Source of the DNA: Bradyrhizobium nivariense
GTDB taxonomy: Bacteria > Pseudomonadota > Alphaproteobacteria > Rhizobiales > Xanthobacteraceae
Reading direction: 5' to 3'
Assembly (NCBI RefSeq): GCF_029846715.1
Contig: NZ_JARVWW010000002.1
Location: 124,001-188,000 of the forward strand
Length of the DNA stretch: 64,000 nt
Shown piece by piece: positions 24,048 through 31,749 of this stretch. The position numbers and the translations under genes were made by a program. Every line of letters begins with the position of its first letter. The stretch's first letter is position 1. Below the pieces are notes generated by a model. It worked only from the letters and a program-made list of their open reading frames with translations. It searched no databases and was not told the DNA's origin.

Positions 24048-24777
24048 GGTCGATATCACAGGCAAGACGTTCAGGAGCGCCGCGGGCGGAACGCAGGAGG
24101 TGCTCGCGCCGGTCAAATTCGCGCTTCAGTCCGGCGAGGTCGGCGTGCTGATCGGCCCGTCCGGCTGCGGCAAGAGCACGATGCTGCGCATCATCCTCGG
24201 GCTCGACCGCGATTTCGGGGGGCATGTCTCGCGGCCGCCGGAGGCGAGGATCGGGATGGTGTTTCAGGAGCCGCGGCTGTTGCCGTGGCGCTCGGTCGAG
24301 CAGAACGTGCGGCTAGCTGCGCCCGATGTCAGCGATGCGAAGCTGTCGGAGCTTTTCAGAATCCTCGAGCTGGAGGCGCATCGCAGCCATTTTCCCGGCG
24401 AATTGTCGCTGGGGTTGGCCCGGCGCGTCGCGCTCGCCCGCGCCTTTGCGGTGGAGCCCGATCTGCTCGTGCTCGACGAGCCCCTCGCCTCGCTCGACGA
24501 CGCACTCGCCGGCCGTTTGCGCGACGAGATCGCGACACTGGTGGCGAGTCGTCCGGTGATGACGCTGCTCGTCACCCACAGCCTGGACGACGCCATCCGG
24601 CTCGGCGACCGCCTGTTCTTGCTGTCGCCGAGGCCTGCACGCATTCTTGCCGAGGTACCCATCAGTATCCCACGCGCCGCCCGCGGCGACGCAGAGATAT
24701 CCGCGATCAAGGCAGACCTTGTCCGGCGGACCCAAGGGGAACATGGCGGCGAACGCGCCGGGCGTGATGTCTCATAG
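24037..24777 (+). CDS. NitT/TauT-like ABC transporter ATP-binding protein
   Basis: A 246-residue ATPase with a GTG start inside the permease gene. Walker A GPSGCGKST, Q-loop MVFQEPRLLPWRSV, Walker B LLVLDEPLASLDD and switch VTHSLDDAI are intact. The ABC signature is unusual: ELSLGLARRVALARAF instead of LSGGQ, with Leu-Gly-Leu-Ala in place of Gly-Gly-Gln. I recall this variant from the same family in other quinoprotein clusters, so it is probably functional. Likely energises uptake by the upstream permease. Confidence 0.9.
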   Translation: MRLEVDITGKTFRSAAGGTQEVLAPVKFALQSGEVGVLIGPSGCGKSTMLRIILGLDRDFGGHVSRPPEARIGMVFQEPRLLPWRSVEQNVRLAAPDVSDAKLSELFRILELEAHRSHFPGELSLGLARRVALARAFAVEPDLLVLDEPLASLDDALAGRLRDEIATLVASRPVMTLLVTHSLDDAIRLGDRLFLLSPRPARILAEVPISIPRAARGDAEISAIKADLVRRTQGEHGGERAGRDVS

Positions 24778-24824
24778 GCAGCAGCCCCGGGCCCGTGCTA
24801 AATAAGCGGTCGGCGGAGTTGACC

Positions 24825-25619
24825 ATGAAGCGAAGGATCGCCCTGACGACGCTTGGCCTCGCTCTTGTCGCGCTGGCGGCACGAGCTCAGGACATGATGC
24901 GCGACGTCGACCTGTCATCGCCCGCCATGGTCTCCGCCGAAATGAGCCGGCAGGACGTCGAGGCCGTGCTCGCCAAGACCAGCGCTGGTACACCCGTAGA
25001 CTTCACCGGCAAGCGCCTGTCGGGTCTCGACCTCTCCGGGCTCGATCTTTCCAACGCAATTCTGCGCGCGGCGCGGCTCAACAAGACGAGGCTTGTCGGC
25101 GCGAAACTCGATCATGCGATCCTCGATCAAGCGTGGCTGCTGGATGCGGATCTCACGGGCGCGAGCCTAAAGGGCGCCAACCTGTTCGCCTCGCAGATGG
25201 CACGTGCGCGTCTCGACGGCGCGGACCTGTCGGGAGCGCGCATTGCTGCCGACCTCACCGGCGCAAGCCTGGTCGGCGCCTCGATTGCGAACGCGCATCT
25301 TGGCGCCGATATGCGCAACCAGTCGATGGGGCTGATGCGTGCGGTATTGAGATCCACCAATCTGGAAAGGCTGAACGCGCGCAACGCCGATTTGTCACGC
25401 GTCGACCTCGAATTCGCGGTCCTCAGGGGCGCCGACCTGACCGGTGCATCACTGAAAAACGCCCAACTCGGCGGAGCCGATCTGACCGGCGCCATCGTCA
25501 TCGACGCCGATTTCGACGGCGCCGATCTCGTCTCGGCGAAGCTGATCGCACCGAACGGCCTTGACCGCGCCAAAAATTTCGACAAGGCAAAGAACCGCGA
25601 GCGCCTGATCACGAAATGA
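24825..25619 (+). CDS. Exported pentapeptide-repeat protein
   Basis: A 264-residue protein with signal MKRRIALTTLGLALVALAARA. Residues 60 to 245 are pentapeptide repeats of the A(D/N)LxG type, for example LSGLDLSGLDLSNAILRAARL, LTGASLKGANLF and ADLTGASLKNAQLGGADLTGA, which fold as a right-handed quadrilateral beta-helix. The family includes structural and protein-binding modules. The export signal sets it apart from cytoplasmic gyrase-protecting members. It is downstream of the ABC operon and 27 bp upstream of another small exported protein. Function unknown. Confidence 0.88.
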   Translation: MKRRIALTTLGLALVALAARAQDMMRDVDLSSPAMVSAEMSRQDVEAVLAKTSAGTPVDFTGKRLSGLDLSGLDLSNAILRAARLNKTRLVGAKLDHAILDQAWLLDADLTGASLKGANLFASQMARARLDGADLSGARIAADLTGASLVGASIANAHLGADMRNQSMGLMRAVLRSTNLERLNARNADLSRVDLEFAVLRGADLTGASLKNAQLGGADLTGAIVIDADFDGADLVSAKLIAPNGLDRAKNFDKAKNRERLITK

Positions 25620-25646
25620 CAACGCTGCTTTGGGGAGGAATAGCTG

Positions 25647-25994
25647 ATGCGTCGGTGTCTGATTCTGATCGCATTGTTGGTGTGCGGCGGCGAGGCCGCC
25701 GCACAGGCCAAGGGCAAGGGCATCAGGCTCTGGAATCTGACCTCGGAGACCATCACCGGCTTCCAGCTATCGCCGGCCGGCAAGCCCGAGTTCGGCCCGA
25801 ACCAGACCTTGAACGACAAGGACAAGGAGGTCGATCACGACGAGCGGCTGCGCATCACCGGCGTCGAGCCCGGCCGCTATGATGCCAAGGTCAGCTTTCC
25901 CAATTCGCGCCAGTGCTTCGTCCTCGGTATCGAGATCAAGGCGGATGCGGTGTTCTCGATCGCCGACAAGGATCTGAAGGACTGCACCAAATAG
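25647..25994 (+). CDS. Small exported hypothetical protein, 115 aa
   Basis: Signal MRRCLILIALLVCGGEAAAQ followed by a predicted beta-rich domain: IRLWNLTSETITGFQLSPAGK, ITGVEPGRYDAKVSFPNSRQCFVLGIEI and FSIADKDLKDCTK. Two Cys in the mature part may form a disulfide. GGAGG precedes the start. It follows the pentapeptide protein closely and is probably cotranscribed. I recall similar short proteins next to quinoprotein genes in Bradyrhizobium and Rhodopseudomonas, without assigned function. Confidence 0.75.
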   Translation: MRRCLILIALLVCGGEAAAQAKGKGIRLWNLTSETITGFQLSPAGKPEFGPNQTLNDKDKEVDHDERLRITGVEPGRYDAKVSFPNSRQCFVLGIEIKADAVFSIADKDLKDCTK

Positions 25995-26004
25995 CGCCGG
26001 CGCG

Positions 26005-26214
26005 TCACGCCTTGTCATTCGGGTGCGGATATTCGCAGCGCCATCGCACCGCCTGCCACTTCGGATGGTCGCCGATCCATTGCGCGATATAGGGCGGCGC
26101 AGCCATCGCGCATTGCGTCGGCGACCCCGCATAGTTGAACACCAGATGCTGCTCCTCGCAGGTCGCAGGCGAGAGCAGCGCACACACAGTCACCACCAGG
26201 TCGATCGGATTCAT
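26005..26214 (-). CDS. Small hypothetical protein, 69 aa
   Basis: Starts MNPIDLVVTVCALLSPATCEE and ends CEYPHPNDKA. It has four Cys (CALLSPATC, TQCAMAAP, WRCEY) and motifs AQWIGDHPKWQAVRW. A short hydrophobic N-terminus may be a signal or anchor. From memory the family is common in rhizobia as a short protein with conserved TCEE and HPxW. The longer frame to 26325 has an implausible N-terminus. Convergent with the gene at 25647. Confidence 0.7.
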   Translation of the reverse strand: MNPIDLVVTVCALLSPATCEEQHLVFNYAGSPTQCAMAAPPYIAQWIGDHPKWQAVRWRCEYPHPNDKA

Positions 26215-26310
26215 GCCGGGATCCTCGCAGAGGCGATGGAGATTAGCACAAAAGGTTACGCTCCACGGAGCGGGAAGTTTCAATCCGGTGGGATAAACGG
26301 GGGGCTTTTT

Positions 26311-26338
26311 CCTCTCTCCCTGCACGCGGGGAGAGGCG
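26311..26338. repeat. Short palindromic intergenic repeat
   Basis: CCTCTCTCCC paired imperfectly with GGGGAGAGG. It is the same type as the palindrome at 56617-56655, here between two minus-strand genes. Confidence 0.45.
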
Positions 26339-26348
26339 AAGAGCGCGC

Positions 26349-27218
26349 CTAGAAATTGACGCCGAATATGACCCTTCCCTGGTGGCGCTCGAAATTGACG
26401 AGGTCAAGATTGCCGCTTGATCCGGCCGGACGGCCCCAGGCCTGCATGCTCCAGCTCATGGTCAGGCGCGAGCGCTCGGAAAGCTGGAAATAAGCGGTCG
26501 GACCGACGAAGAGGGCCTGGCCTGCGAACTCGCCGAGGCCGATGCCTTCGTACTGCCGGAAGTAGCGCACCTCGCCGCCGAGCAGCACATCGGGCCGCAC
26601 GCGCACCAGGCCGGCGAAAGCCGCGCCGATGGTTGAACTCTTTTCGGACAGTCCCGCCACCTCGAAGCGCGCCCATTCGGGTTGATAGATCAGGTTGAGC
26701 GCCCCGATGGCGAAATTCGGGATCAGCTCGCGATCGAAGGCGAGCGTGAAATCGGTACCGTACATCCGGCCCTTTGCGCCGGAGGTCTCATCAATGCGGT
26801 CGCCATGGAGCTCGGCGGCGACAGTCAAGCCAAACGGCGCGCGCTCGCGATCGAGCAGGCGATAGCGCAGGTCGAGCGAAGCGCCCTGAAAATTGAACTG
26901 GCGGCGGTCGCCGATATCGGGGACGCCGGTGATGTCGTGCAGCGTGGCGGTGCCCCCGACCTCGATGCGGAAGTTCGGCAGCGGCACGATCTCGATCTCG
27001 ACCTCCTGCGCGAGGGCGCGATAGGTCCCGCCGCCTTTGCCGAATCGCCCTGTCGTTTGGGTCTGGAATTCGCGCTCGCCGGGATTGCCGACATCGGTGC
27101 CGATCATGAAGCCGAAGATGTGCTCGGTATCAAAACCCTCTTCGGCGCTGACGCATGCCGGTGCGAGCGCGACGGTGCAGGCGGCTATGGTCCAGAATGT
27201 ATGGGCTCTCGCGCGCAT
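26349..27218 (-). CDS. Outer-membrane beta-barrel-like exported protein
   Basis: A 289-residue exported protein (signal MRARAHTFWTIAACTVALAPACVSA). The mature part begins EEGFDTEHIFGFMIGTDVG and has alternating amphipathic strands (FRIEVGGTATLHDI, GASLDLRYRLLDRE, FGLTVAAELHGDRI) ending VIFGVNF, a C-terminal Phe as in outer-membrane barrels. No family name is known to me. It lies downstream of pqqA on the same strand, 60 bp away, so it could share its transcript. It may be a small porin or a structural barrel; substrate unknown. Confidence 0.78.
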   Translation of the reverse strand: MRARAHTFWTIAACTVALAPACVSAEEGFDTEHIFGFMIGTDVGNPGEREFQTQTTGRFGKGGGTYRALAQEVEIEIVPLPNFRIEVGGTATLHDITGVPDIGDRRQFNFQGASLDLRYRLLDRERAPFGLTVAAELHGDRIDETSGAKGRMYGTDFTLAFDRELIPNFAIGALNLIYQPEWARFEVAGLSEKSSTIGAAFAGLVRVRPDVLLGGEVRYFRQYEGIGLGEFAGQALFVGPTAYFQLSERSRLTMSWSMQAWGRPAGSSGNLDLVNFERHQGRVIFGVNF

Positions 27219-27278
27219 CCCCAACACTACCACGGCTTCGACGGTGGTTGCCATCGAAGCCGCAGCAGGTCGTCAGTC

Positions 27279-27359
27279 TTACTTGCGCAAAGCGCAGGCG
27301 TACATGTTGATTTCCATGCCGACCGGCACTTCCACGATCTTCGGAGCTTTCCAGGCCAT
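27279..27359 (-). CDS. pqqA: PQQ precursor peptide PqqA
   Basis: A 26-residue peptide beginning MAWKAPKIVEVPVGMEINMY and ending ACALRK. Glu16 and Tyr20 in the E-I-N-M-Y motif are the residues that PqqE joins and that become the pyrroloquinoline quinone skeleton. Length and motif fit PqqA fully. GGGAG sits about nine bases upstream of the start. No pqqB, C, D or E lies in the window; downstream on the same strand is the outer-membrane-like gene. It is therefore a solitary precursor gene next to lanthanide quinoprotein genes, possibly a second copy or the only one, with processing enzymes elsewhere. Confidence 0.95.
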   Translation of the reverse strand: MAWKAPKIVEVPVGMEINMYACALRK

Positions 27360-27530
27360 TCGGGGACTCCCAAGGGATTGAGCGCGACATCGCGCGGGCC
27401 AAAACCTAGGGCTGCGTCAACGACAGCGCAAGTCTGGAATCGAGCCGCTGACACAGCGAACTGTCGCATCGCGCTCGCAAATTTCCCTCTCGTGCAAAAC
27501 GCCTTCACTCCCAGTCAAGCGCGACTGCCC

Positions 27531-27923
27531 TCACCGCAACAAGCGCAGCAGCGCGCGGCCGGCGCGCGAGTTCAGCTCCTTCGCATCCAGCGTTCCATCC
27601 TTGTCGGGATTCGCTGCGTTGAAGCGCTGCTCCACCACCGAGAGATATTCGTCGAGCGTGAGAGTCCCGTCGTGATCGGGATCGGCGGCGGCGAGTTCTT
27701 TCGCCGTTAACCGTCCGCGCAATTCGCGGGCGTCCAGCGTGCCGTCGTGATCGGAATCGAGCTTGGCGAACAATGCGGTGGCAGCCTTCTTCACCTCGGC
27801 AAGATCGAGCGTACCGTCATTGTCGGTATCGAACGTCTTGACCGCGTTGCCGGAGGCCGACCATGCCGGGCCGGACAGCAGTGCAATCGTGAGCGCAAGC
27901 GCAACAGAGCGACGCGATATCAT
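27531..27923 (-). CDS. lanM: Lanmodulin, periplasmic lanthanide-binding EF-hand protein
   Basis: A 130-residue exported protein (signal MISRRSVALALTIALLSGPAWS). Four EF-hand loops: DTDNDGTLDLAE (32-43), DSDHDGTLDARE (56-67), DPDHDGTLTLDE (81-92) and NPDKDGTLDAKE (105-116). Adjacent loops are only 12-13 residues apart, and the tail RAGRALLRLLR matches lanmodulin of methylotrophs as I recall it. Lanmodulin binds lanthanides with picomolar affinity in the periplasm. Variations: the position-2 Pro typical of lanmodulin is kept only in loops 3 and 4 (Thr in 1, Ser in 2), and loop 3 has Thr at position 9 instead of Asp. It is divergent from the ExaF-like dehydrogenase gene with a good GGGAGG ribosome site. 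Confidence 0.93.
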   Translation of the reverse strand: MISRRSVALALTIALLSGPAWSASGNAVKTFDTDNDGTLDLAEVKKAATALFAKLDSDHDGTLDARELRGRLTAKELAAADPDHDGTLTLDEYLSVVEQRFNAANPDKDGTLDAKELNSRAGRALLRLLR

Positions 27924-28114
27924 CAAAACCTCCCTGATCAAGGGCTCCGATTCGAGCCGGATCGAAACGACATAAGTCCACAAGCCAGCTTCGGTTCAAG
28001 CCCGAATTGCAGCCCGCGCACCGCACAACTCGCGGAACCGACGGCCCGAGCGCGGCGCGCTCTGCTTCATGCCGCGGAATTTCTTCAGCGCCTGCGCACA
28101 AGTGAGAGTCGTTT

Positions 28115-28132
28115 GTCAGGTTTCCGTCAGGT
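28115..28132. promoter_or_regulatory. Direct repeat in the lanM/exaF divergent promoter region
   Basis: GTCAGGT occurs twice with an 11-bp period, close to one helical turn, 122 bp before the dehydrogenase start. This geometry suits a dimeric regulator binding one DNA face, possibly the response regulator at 10929. No experimental match is known to me. Confidence 0.35.
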
Positions 28133-28161
28133 GACCGGCATCCGGCGCCCACCATATCGGC

Positions 28162-28175
28162 GTCGTAAATACGAC
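28162..28175. promoter_or_regulatory. Inverted repeat upstream of the ExaF-like gene
   Basis: GTCGTA-AA-TACGAC, a perfect 6-bp inverted repeat with a two-base spacer, lies 79 bp before the start codon. It is a possible operator. Confidence 0.35.
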
Positions 28176-28253
28176 TTTCGTATTGACGCGTTTTGCATTC
28201 GGGCGGAGTGTTGCTGTCGCAGCGTCAATAGGCGCGCATATTGGGAGGAACGG

Positions 28254-29918
28254 ATGAAACGCTTTGCGATGGCCGCGAGCCTCGTCATGCTTGCATCGAC
28301 CTGTGCAAATGCACAAACCAGCGAGCAGCTGGTCAAGGGGGCGGCCGATACATCGAACGTTCTCAACTACGGGATGGGCTACAATCTCCAGCGCTTCTCG
28401 ACGCTGAACCAGATCAACAAGGACAGCGTCAAGAACCTGGTCCCGGTCTGGAACTACTCCTTCAACGACGATCGCAGCGAGGAATCGCAGCCGCTGGTGT
28501 ACCAGGGCGTGATCTACGTGACCTCGCACAACGCGACCATGGCGGTCGACGCCAAGACCGGCAAGCAGATCTGGAAGAGCAAGATCGAGTATCCCGCCGA
28601 GACGCCGCGCATCGTCTGCTGCGGCATCATCAATCGCGGCGCCGCACTCTTCGACGGCAAGGTGATCCGCACCACGCTCGACGCCAGCGTGATCGCGCTC
28701 GACGCCAAGGACGGCAAGGAGCTGTGGCGGCAGAAGGCGGCCGACATCAAGGAAGGCTATTCGATGACGGTGGCCCCGCTGGTCGCCGACGGTGTCGTGA
28801 TCACCGGCGTCTCCGGCGCCGAGTTCGGCACCCGCGGCTTCATCGACGGCTGGGATCCGGCGACGGGCAAGCATCTGTGGCGCACCCATTCGATCCCGTC
28901 CCCCGACGAGCCCGGCGGCGACACCTGGAAGGGCGACACTTGGAAGCTCGGCGGCGGCTCGACCTGGATCACCGGCTCCTACGATCCCGAGCTGAACACG
29001 GTCTATTGGGGTATCGGCAATCCCGGCCCGTTCAATTCGGCGGTGCGTCCCGGCGACAATCTCTACACCTGCTCCGTGCTGGCGATGGATCCCAAGACCG
29101 GCAAGATCAAGTGGCATTACCAGTTCTCGCCGAACAATCCGTTCGACTATGACAGCGTGGCCGAGATGGTCCTTGCCGACATGAACGTCGAGGGCAAGCC
29201 GACCAAGGTGCTGATGGATGCCAACCGCAACGGCTTCTTCTACGTGCTCGACCGCACCAACGGAAAGCTGCTCGCGGCCAATCCTTACGTGAAGGTCAAT
29301 TGGGCGACCGGCATCGACATGAAGACCGGACGTCCGATCGAGACCGACGTTTCGAAGGACGCGCGCGACGGCAAGAAGGTGACAGTCTATCCGTCAATCC
29401 TCGGCGGCAAGAACTGGGAGCCGATGTCGTTCAATCCGCAGACCGGCCTTGCCTACGCCAACACGCTCGCGTTCGGCGGCAGGTACAAGACCGAACCCGT
29501 CACCTTCAAGCAGGGTGAATGGTATCTCGGCATGGACCTCACCGATCTCTGGGAATGGGGCGACGGTCCGCGCGGTCATCTGAAGGCGATCGATCCCATG
29601 ACCGGCAAGGCGAAGTGGGAAGCACCAAGCGACATCCCGCGCTTCTCCGGCGTGCTGTCGACCGCGGGCGGCGTTGTGTTCTCGGGCGCGCTGACCGGTG
29701 AGTTCGAGGCCTTCGATGCCGACACCGGCAAGAAGCTCTGGCAGTTCCAGACCGGCTCGGGCATCGAGGGACAACCGGTGACCTGGCAGCAGGACGGCGT
29801 GCAGTATGTCGCGGTGACGAGCGGCTATGGCGGCGTCTACTCGCTGTTCTCCGGCGACGAGCGGCTTGCCAAGGTACCGCCCGGCGGCTCGCTTTGGGTC
29901 TTTGCGGTCAAGCAATAA
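28254..29918 (+). CDS. exaF: Lanthanide-type PQQ-dependent alcohol dehydrogenase, ExaF/PedH-like
   Basis: A 554-residue periplasmic quinoprotein (signal MKRFAMAASLVMLASTCANA). The vicinal disulfide C122-C123 (RIVCCGIINRG) stacks on PQQ, and the tryptophan-docking propeller repeats are present (VIALDAKDGKELW, FEAFDADTGKKLWQF). The catalytic Asp298 is followed two residues later by Asp300 (NPFDYDSVAE), the extra acidic ligand that marks lanthanide-using enzymes, whereas calcium enzymes have Ala or Ser there. Sequence style fits ethanol-oxidising ExaF/PedH more than XoxF. GGGAGGA precedes the start. Cytochrome c and a MxaJ-like protein follow, and lanmodulin is divergent. Confidence 0.92.
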   Translation: MKRFAMAASLVMLASTCANAQTSEQLVKGAADTSNVLNYGMGYNLQRFSTLNQINKDSVKNLVPVWNYSFNDDRSEESQPLVYQGVIYVTSHNATMAVDAKTGKQIWKSKIEYPAETPRIVCCGIINRGAALFDGKVIRTTLDASVIALDAKDGKELWRQKAADIKEGYSMTVAPLVADGVVITGVSGAEFGTRGFIDGWDPATGKHLWRTHSIPSPDEPGGDTWKGDTWKLGGGSTWITGSYDPELNTVYWGIGNPGPFNSAVRPGDNLYTCSVLAMDPKTGKIKWHYQFSPNNPFDYDSVAEMVLADMNVEGKPTKVLMDANRNGFFYVLDRTNGKLLAANPYVKVNWATGIDMKTGRPIETDVSKDARDGKKVTVYPSILGGKNWEPMSFNPQTGLAYANTLAFGGRYKTEPVTFKQGEWYLGMDLTDLWEWGDGPRGHLKAIDPMTGKAKWEAPSDIPRFSGVLSTAGGVVFSGALTGEFEAFDADTGKKLWQFQTGSGIEGQPVTWQQDGVQYVAVTSGYGGVYSLFSGDERLAKVPPGGSLWVFAVKQ

Positions 29919-29928
29919 CCACGGCGCG

Positions 29929-30285
29929 ATGCTGACAAAGCTATCTCACAAGACGGTGGCGATCCTCGCCACCGTCGCGGTGCTGACGGTCGCGCTTGCG
30001 GCGACCGTTCGTGCCGCGGATGATTCAACCGGCAATCCCGCCCAAGTGCAGATCGACCACGGCAAGTCGACCTATGCCGAGAAATGCTCGCACTGCCACG
30101 GCCCCAACATGATGAACCCCGGCACCATCACGCCGGACCTGCGCGCCTTCCCCGACGACAGGACGCGCTTCGTCACCACGGTGAAGAACGGCAAGAACAA
30201 CAAGATGCCGCCCTGGGCCGATATCCTCAGCGACGACGAGATCGGGGATCTCTGGGCCTTCATCTCGAGCCGGAGGAAGCTATGA
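29929..30285 (+). CDS. Cytochrome c, class I, partner of the ExaF-like dehydrogenase
   Basis: A 118-residue periplasmic cytochrome (signal ending TVRA). The heme site is C53-S-H-C56-H57 (YAEKCSHCHGPN), with the probable axial Met93 in NNKMPPWADILS and the family C-terminal helix DEIGDLWAFISSR. It lies ten bases after the dehydrogenase gene and overlaps the next gene by four bases. By position it takes electrons from the quinoprotein, the role XoxG or ExaB plays elsewhere. Confidence 0.92.
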   Translation: MLTKLSHKTVAILATVAVLTVALAATVRAADDSTGNPAQVQIDHGKSTYAEKCSHCHGPNMMNPGTITPDLRAFPDDRTRFVTTVKNGKNNKMPPWADILSDDEIGDLWAFISSRRKL

Positions 30286-31211
30286 GGACCTGGCGCGCCG
30301 TATGGAGCGTTGCCGCGATCCTCGCGGCGGCGGCCACGGCTGCGCGAGCGGCCGACGATCCGCTCCGGATCTGTCTCGACGAGGACCGGCCGCCGCTCTC
30401 GGTGCATCACAAAGGCAAGCCGGACTCCGGCTTCGACGTGCGGCTGGCGCAGGCGATCGCCGACCAGCTCGGACGGCCGCTGACGATCCAGTGGTTCGAG
30501 AGCAAGCTGGATGAGGATTCGAGCCCGCAGCTCGAGGCCAACGCGCTGCTGTCCGACGGGCGCTGCTCCCTCGTCGGCGGCTACGCGCTGACGAGGGACT
30601 CTCTCGTCAAGCCCGGCATGACAACGGCACGCTTGCCGGATTTTGCCGGCGCCACCCGCGACGACCGACGCCGCCGCGTCGCGCTCGGCGTGCTCGCACC
30701 GAGCCAGCCTTACGTCTATTCGCCGATGACGGTCGTGCTCGGGCCGAAGGCGCAGGGTCGCAAGATCGGCGATATCGGCGACCTCGCAGGGCTTCGCCTC
30801 GTCATTGAGAGCGGCTCGCTCGGCGATGCGATCCTCATGACCTTCGACAAAGGACGCCTGATCGACAACGTCACCCATCTCGTCCCCGGCCGCGATGACA
30901 TCCTGGGCGCGCTTGCCCGGGGGGACTATGACGCGACGCTGATCGACCTCGGCCGCTTCGACGCCCATCGCGCCGCGCATCCTGATACGGCGATCACCGC
31001 GTCCGGCTATTATTATCCGATCGGCGCCAACCGCGGCTATGTCGGGCTCGCCAGCGATCCCGCGCTGATCGACGCCGTCAACAAGGCGCTGAGCGGGCTT
31101 GCTGCCGAGGGCAAGATCGCCGAATTCGGCAGGCAGGCGGGGCTGACCTATCTGCCGCCGCGGGAGCCTGCGATCCTCGGCGACGTCTGGATGAAGATCA
31201 TTCAGCGGTGA
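30282..31211 (+). CDS. MxaJ/XoxJ-like periplasmic binding protein
   Basis: A 309-residue exported protein (signal MRTWRAVWSVAAILAAAATAARA) of the SBP_bac_3 fold. Landmarks are LRICLDEDRPPLSVHHKGKP, GFDVRLAQAIADQLGRPLTIQW and LVIESGSLGDAILMTF. Proteins of this kind follow dehydrogenase and cytochrome in quinoprotein operons (order F-G-J), and XoxJ is proposed to help mature the enzyme. The four-base overlap with the cytochrome gene indicates coupling. It is more divergent than typical XoxJ, so function as an amino-acid-type binding protein cannot be excluded. Confidence 0.82.
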   Translation: MRTWRAVWSVAAILAAAATAARAADDPLRICLDEDRPPLSVHHKGKPDSGFDVRLAQAIADQLGRPLTIQWFESKLDEDSSPQLEANALLSDGRCSLVGGYALTRDSLVKPGMTTARLPDFAGATRDDRRRRVALGVLAPSQPYVYSPMTVVLGPKAQGRKIGDIGDLAGLRLVIESGSLGDAILMTFDKGRLIDNVTHLVPGRDDILGALARGDYDATLIDLGRFDAHRAAHPDTAITASGYYYPIGANRGYVGLASDPALIDAVNKALSGLAAEGKIAEFGRQAGLTYLPPREPAILGDVWMKIIQR

Positions 31212-31261
31212 CTCCCCTCGTCATTCCGGGGCGACTGCAGGGCGGGCCCGGAACGACGAGA

Positions 31262-31639
31262 CTGTGGTCGGCCGCAAGCGTCGTGGTCGGCGATCTCGCT
31301 GCCTCCACTGGCAAGCTGAAGCAGCGGGCGATCGGCGTCTTCGTCGGCGTGCCACTCGGCTTCCTCGCCGGCATGGTGCTGCCGCAAAGCCGGCTCGGCT
31401 ATGCGCTCGCGGTTCTCGCGGCCACCCTCACGCTGATCTCGTTCTCCCGCTACATCGTCGGCTTCGGCCTGCGCTGCTTTTTCATTGCACTCGCCGCTTC
31501 CGTCGCCGGCGGCGCCAGCGGCATCGCGGAGGAGCGCATCGTCAACGGGCTGATCGGCGGCACTTTTGGCTTGCTGGCGGTGGCCCTGACCGAAATCGTC
31601 TGGCTGCGTGTCATGCGAAAAGTGCGATCGTCCGGATGA
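31262..31639 (+). pseudogene. Fragment of a FUSC-like membrane protein
   Basis: The frame starting around LWSAASVVVGDLAAS reads GKLKQRAIGVFVGVPLGFLAGMVLP, YALAVLAATLTLISFSRYIVG and a Gly-rich helix, the pattern of the C-terminal transmembrane part of FUSC-family (aromatic acid exporter-like) proteins. Only about 125 residues remain; full members exceed 350. The 5' part is replaced by a CTCGTCATTCCGGG intergenic repeat, which suggests decay after an insertion or deletion. Probably non-functional. Confidence 0.6.
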
Positions 31640-31749
31640 CGCCCGAATAGGCACAGCACGGTCTTTCGAATGCGCCAATCTGTCTCGCCTGTCGCCCATG
31701 GCGGCGGCGCCCCGATGCAGTACCTTCGGCAAAAATCCGGGAGAGAATC

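Noticed and set aside
22310..24777. Calling the ABC system a nitrate or sulfonate transporter
   Set aside because: Fold matches, but specificity residues cannot be confirmed and the context is quinoprotein metabolism.
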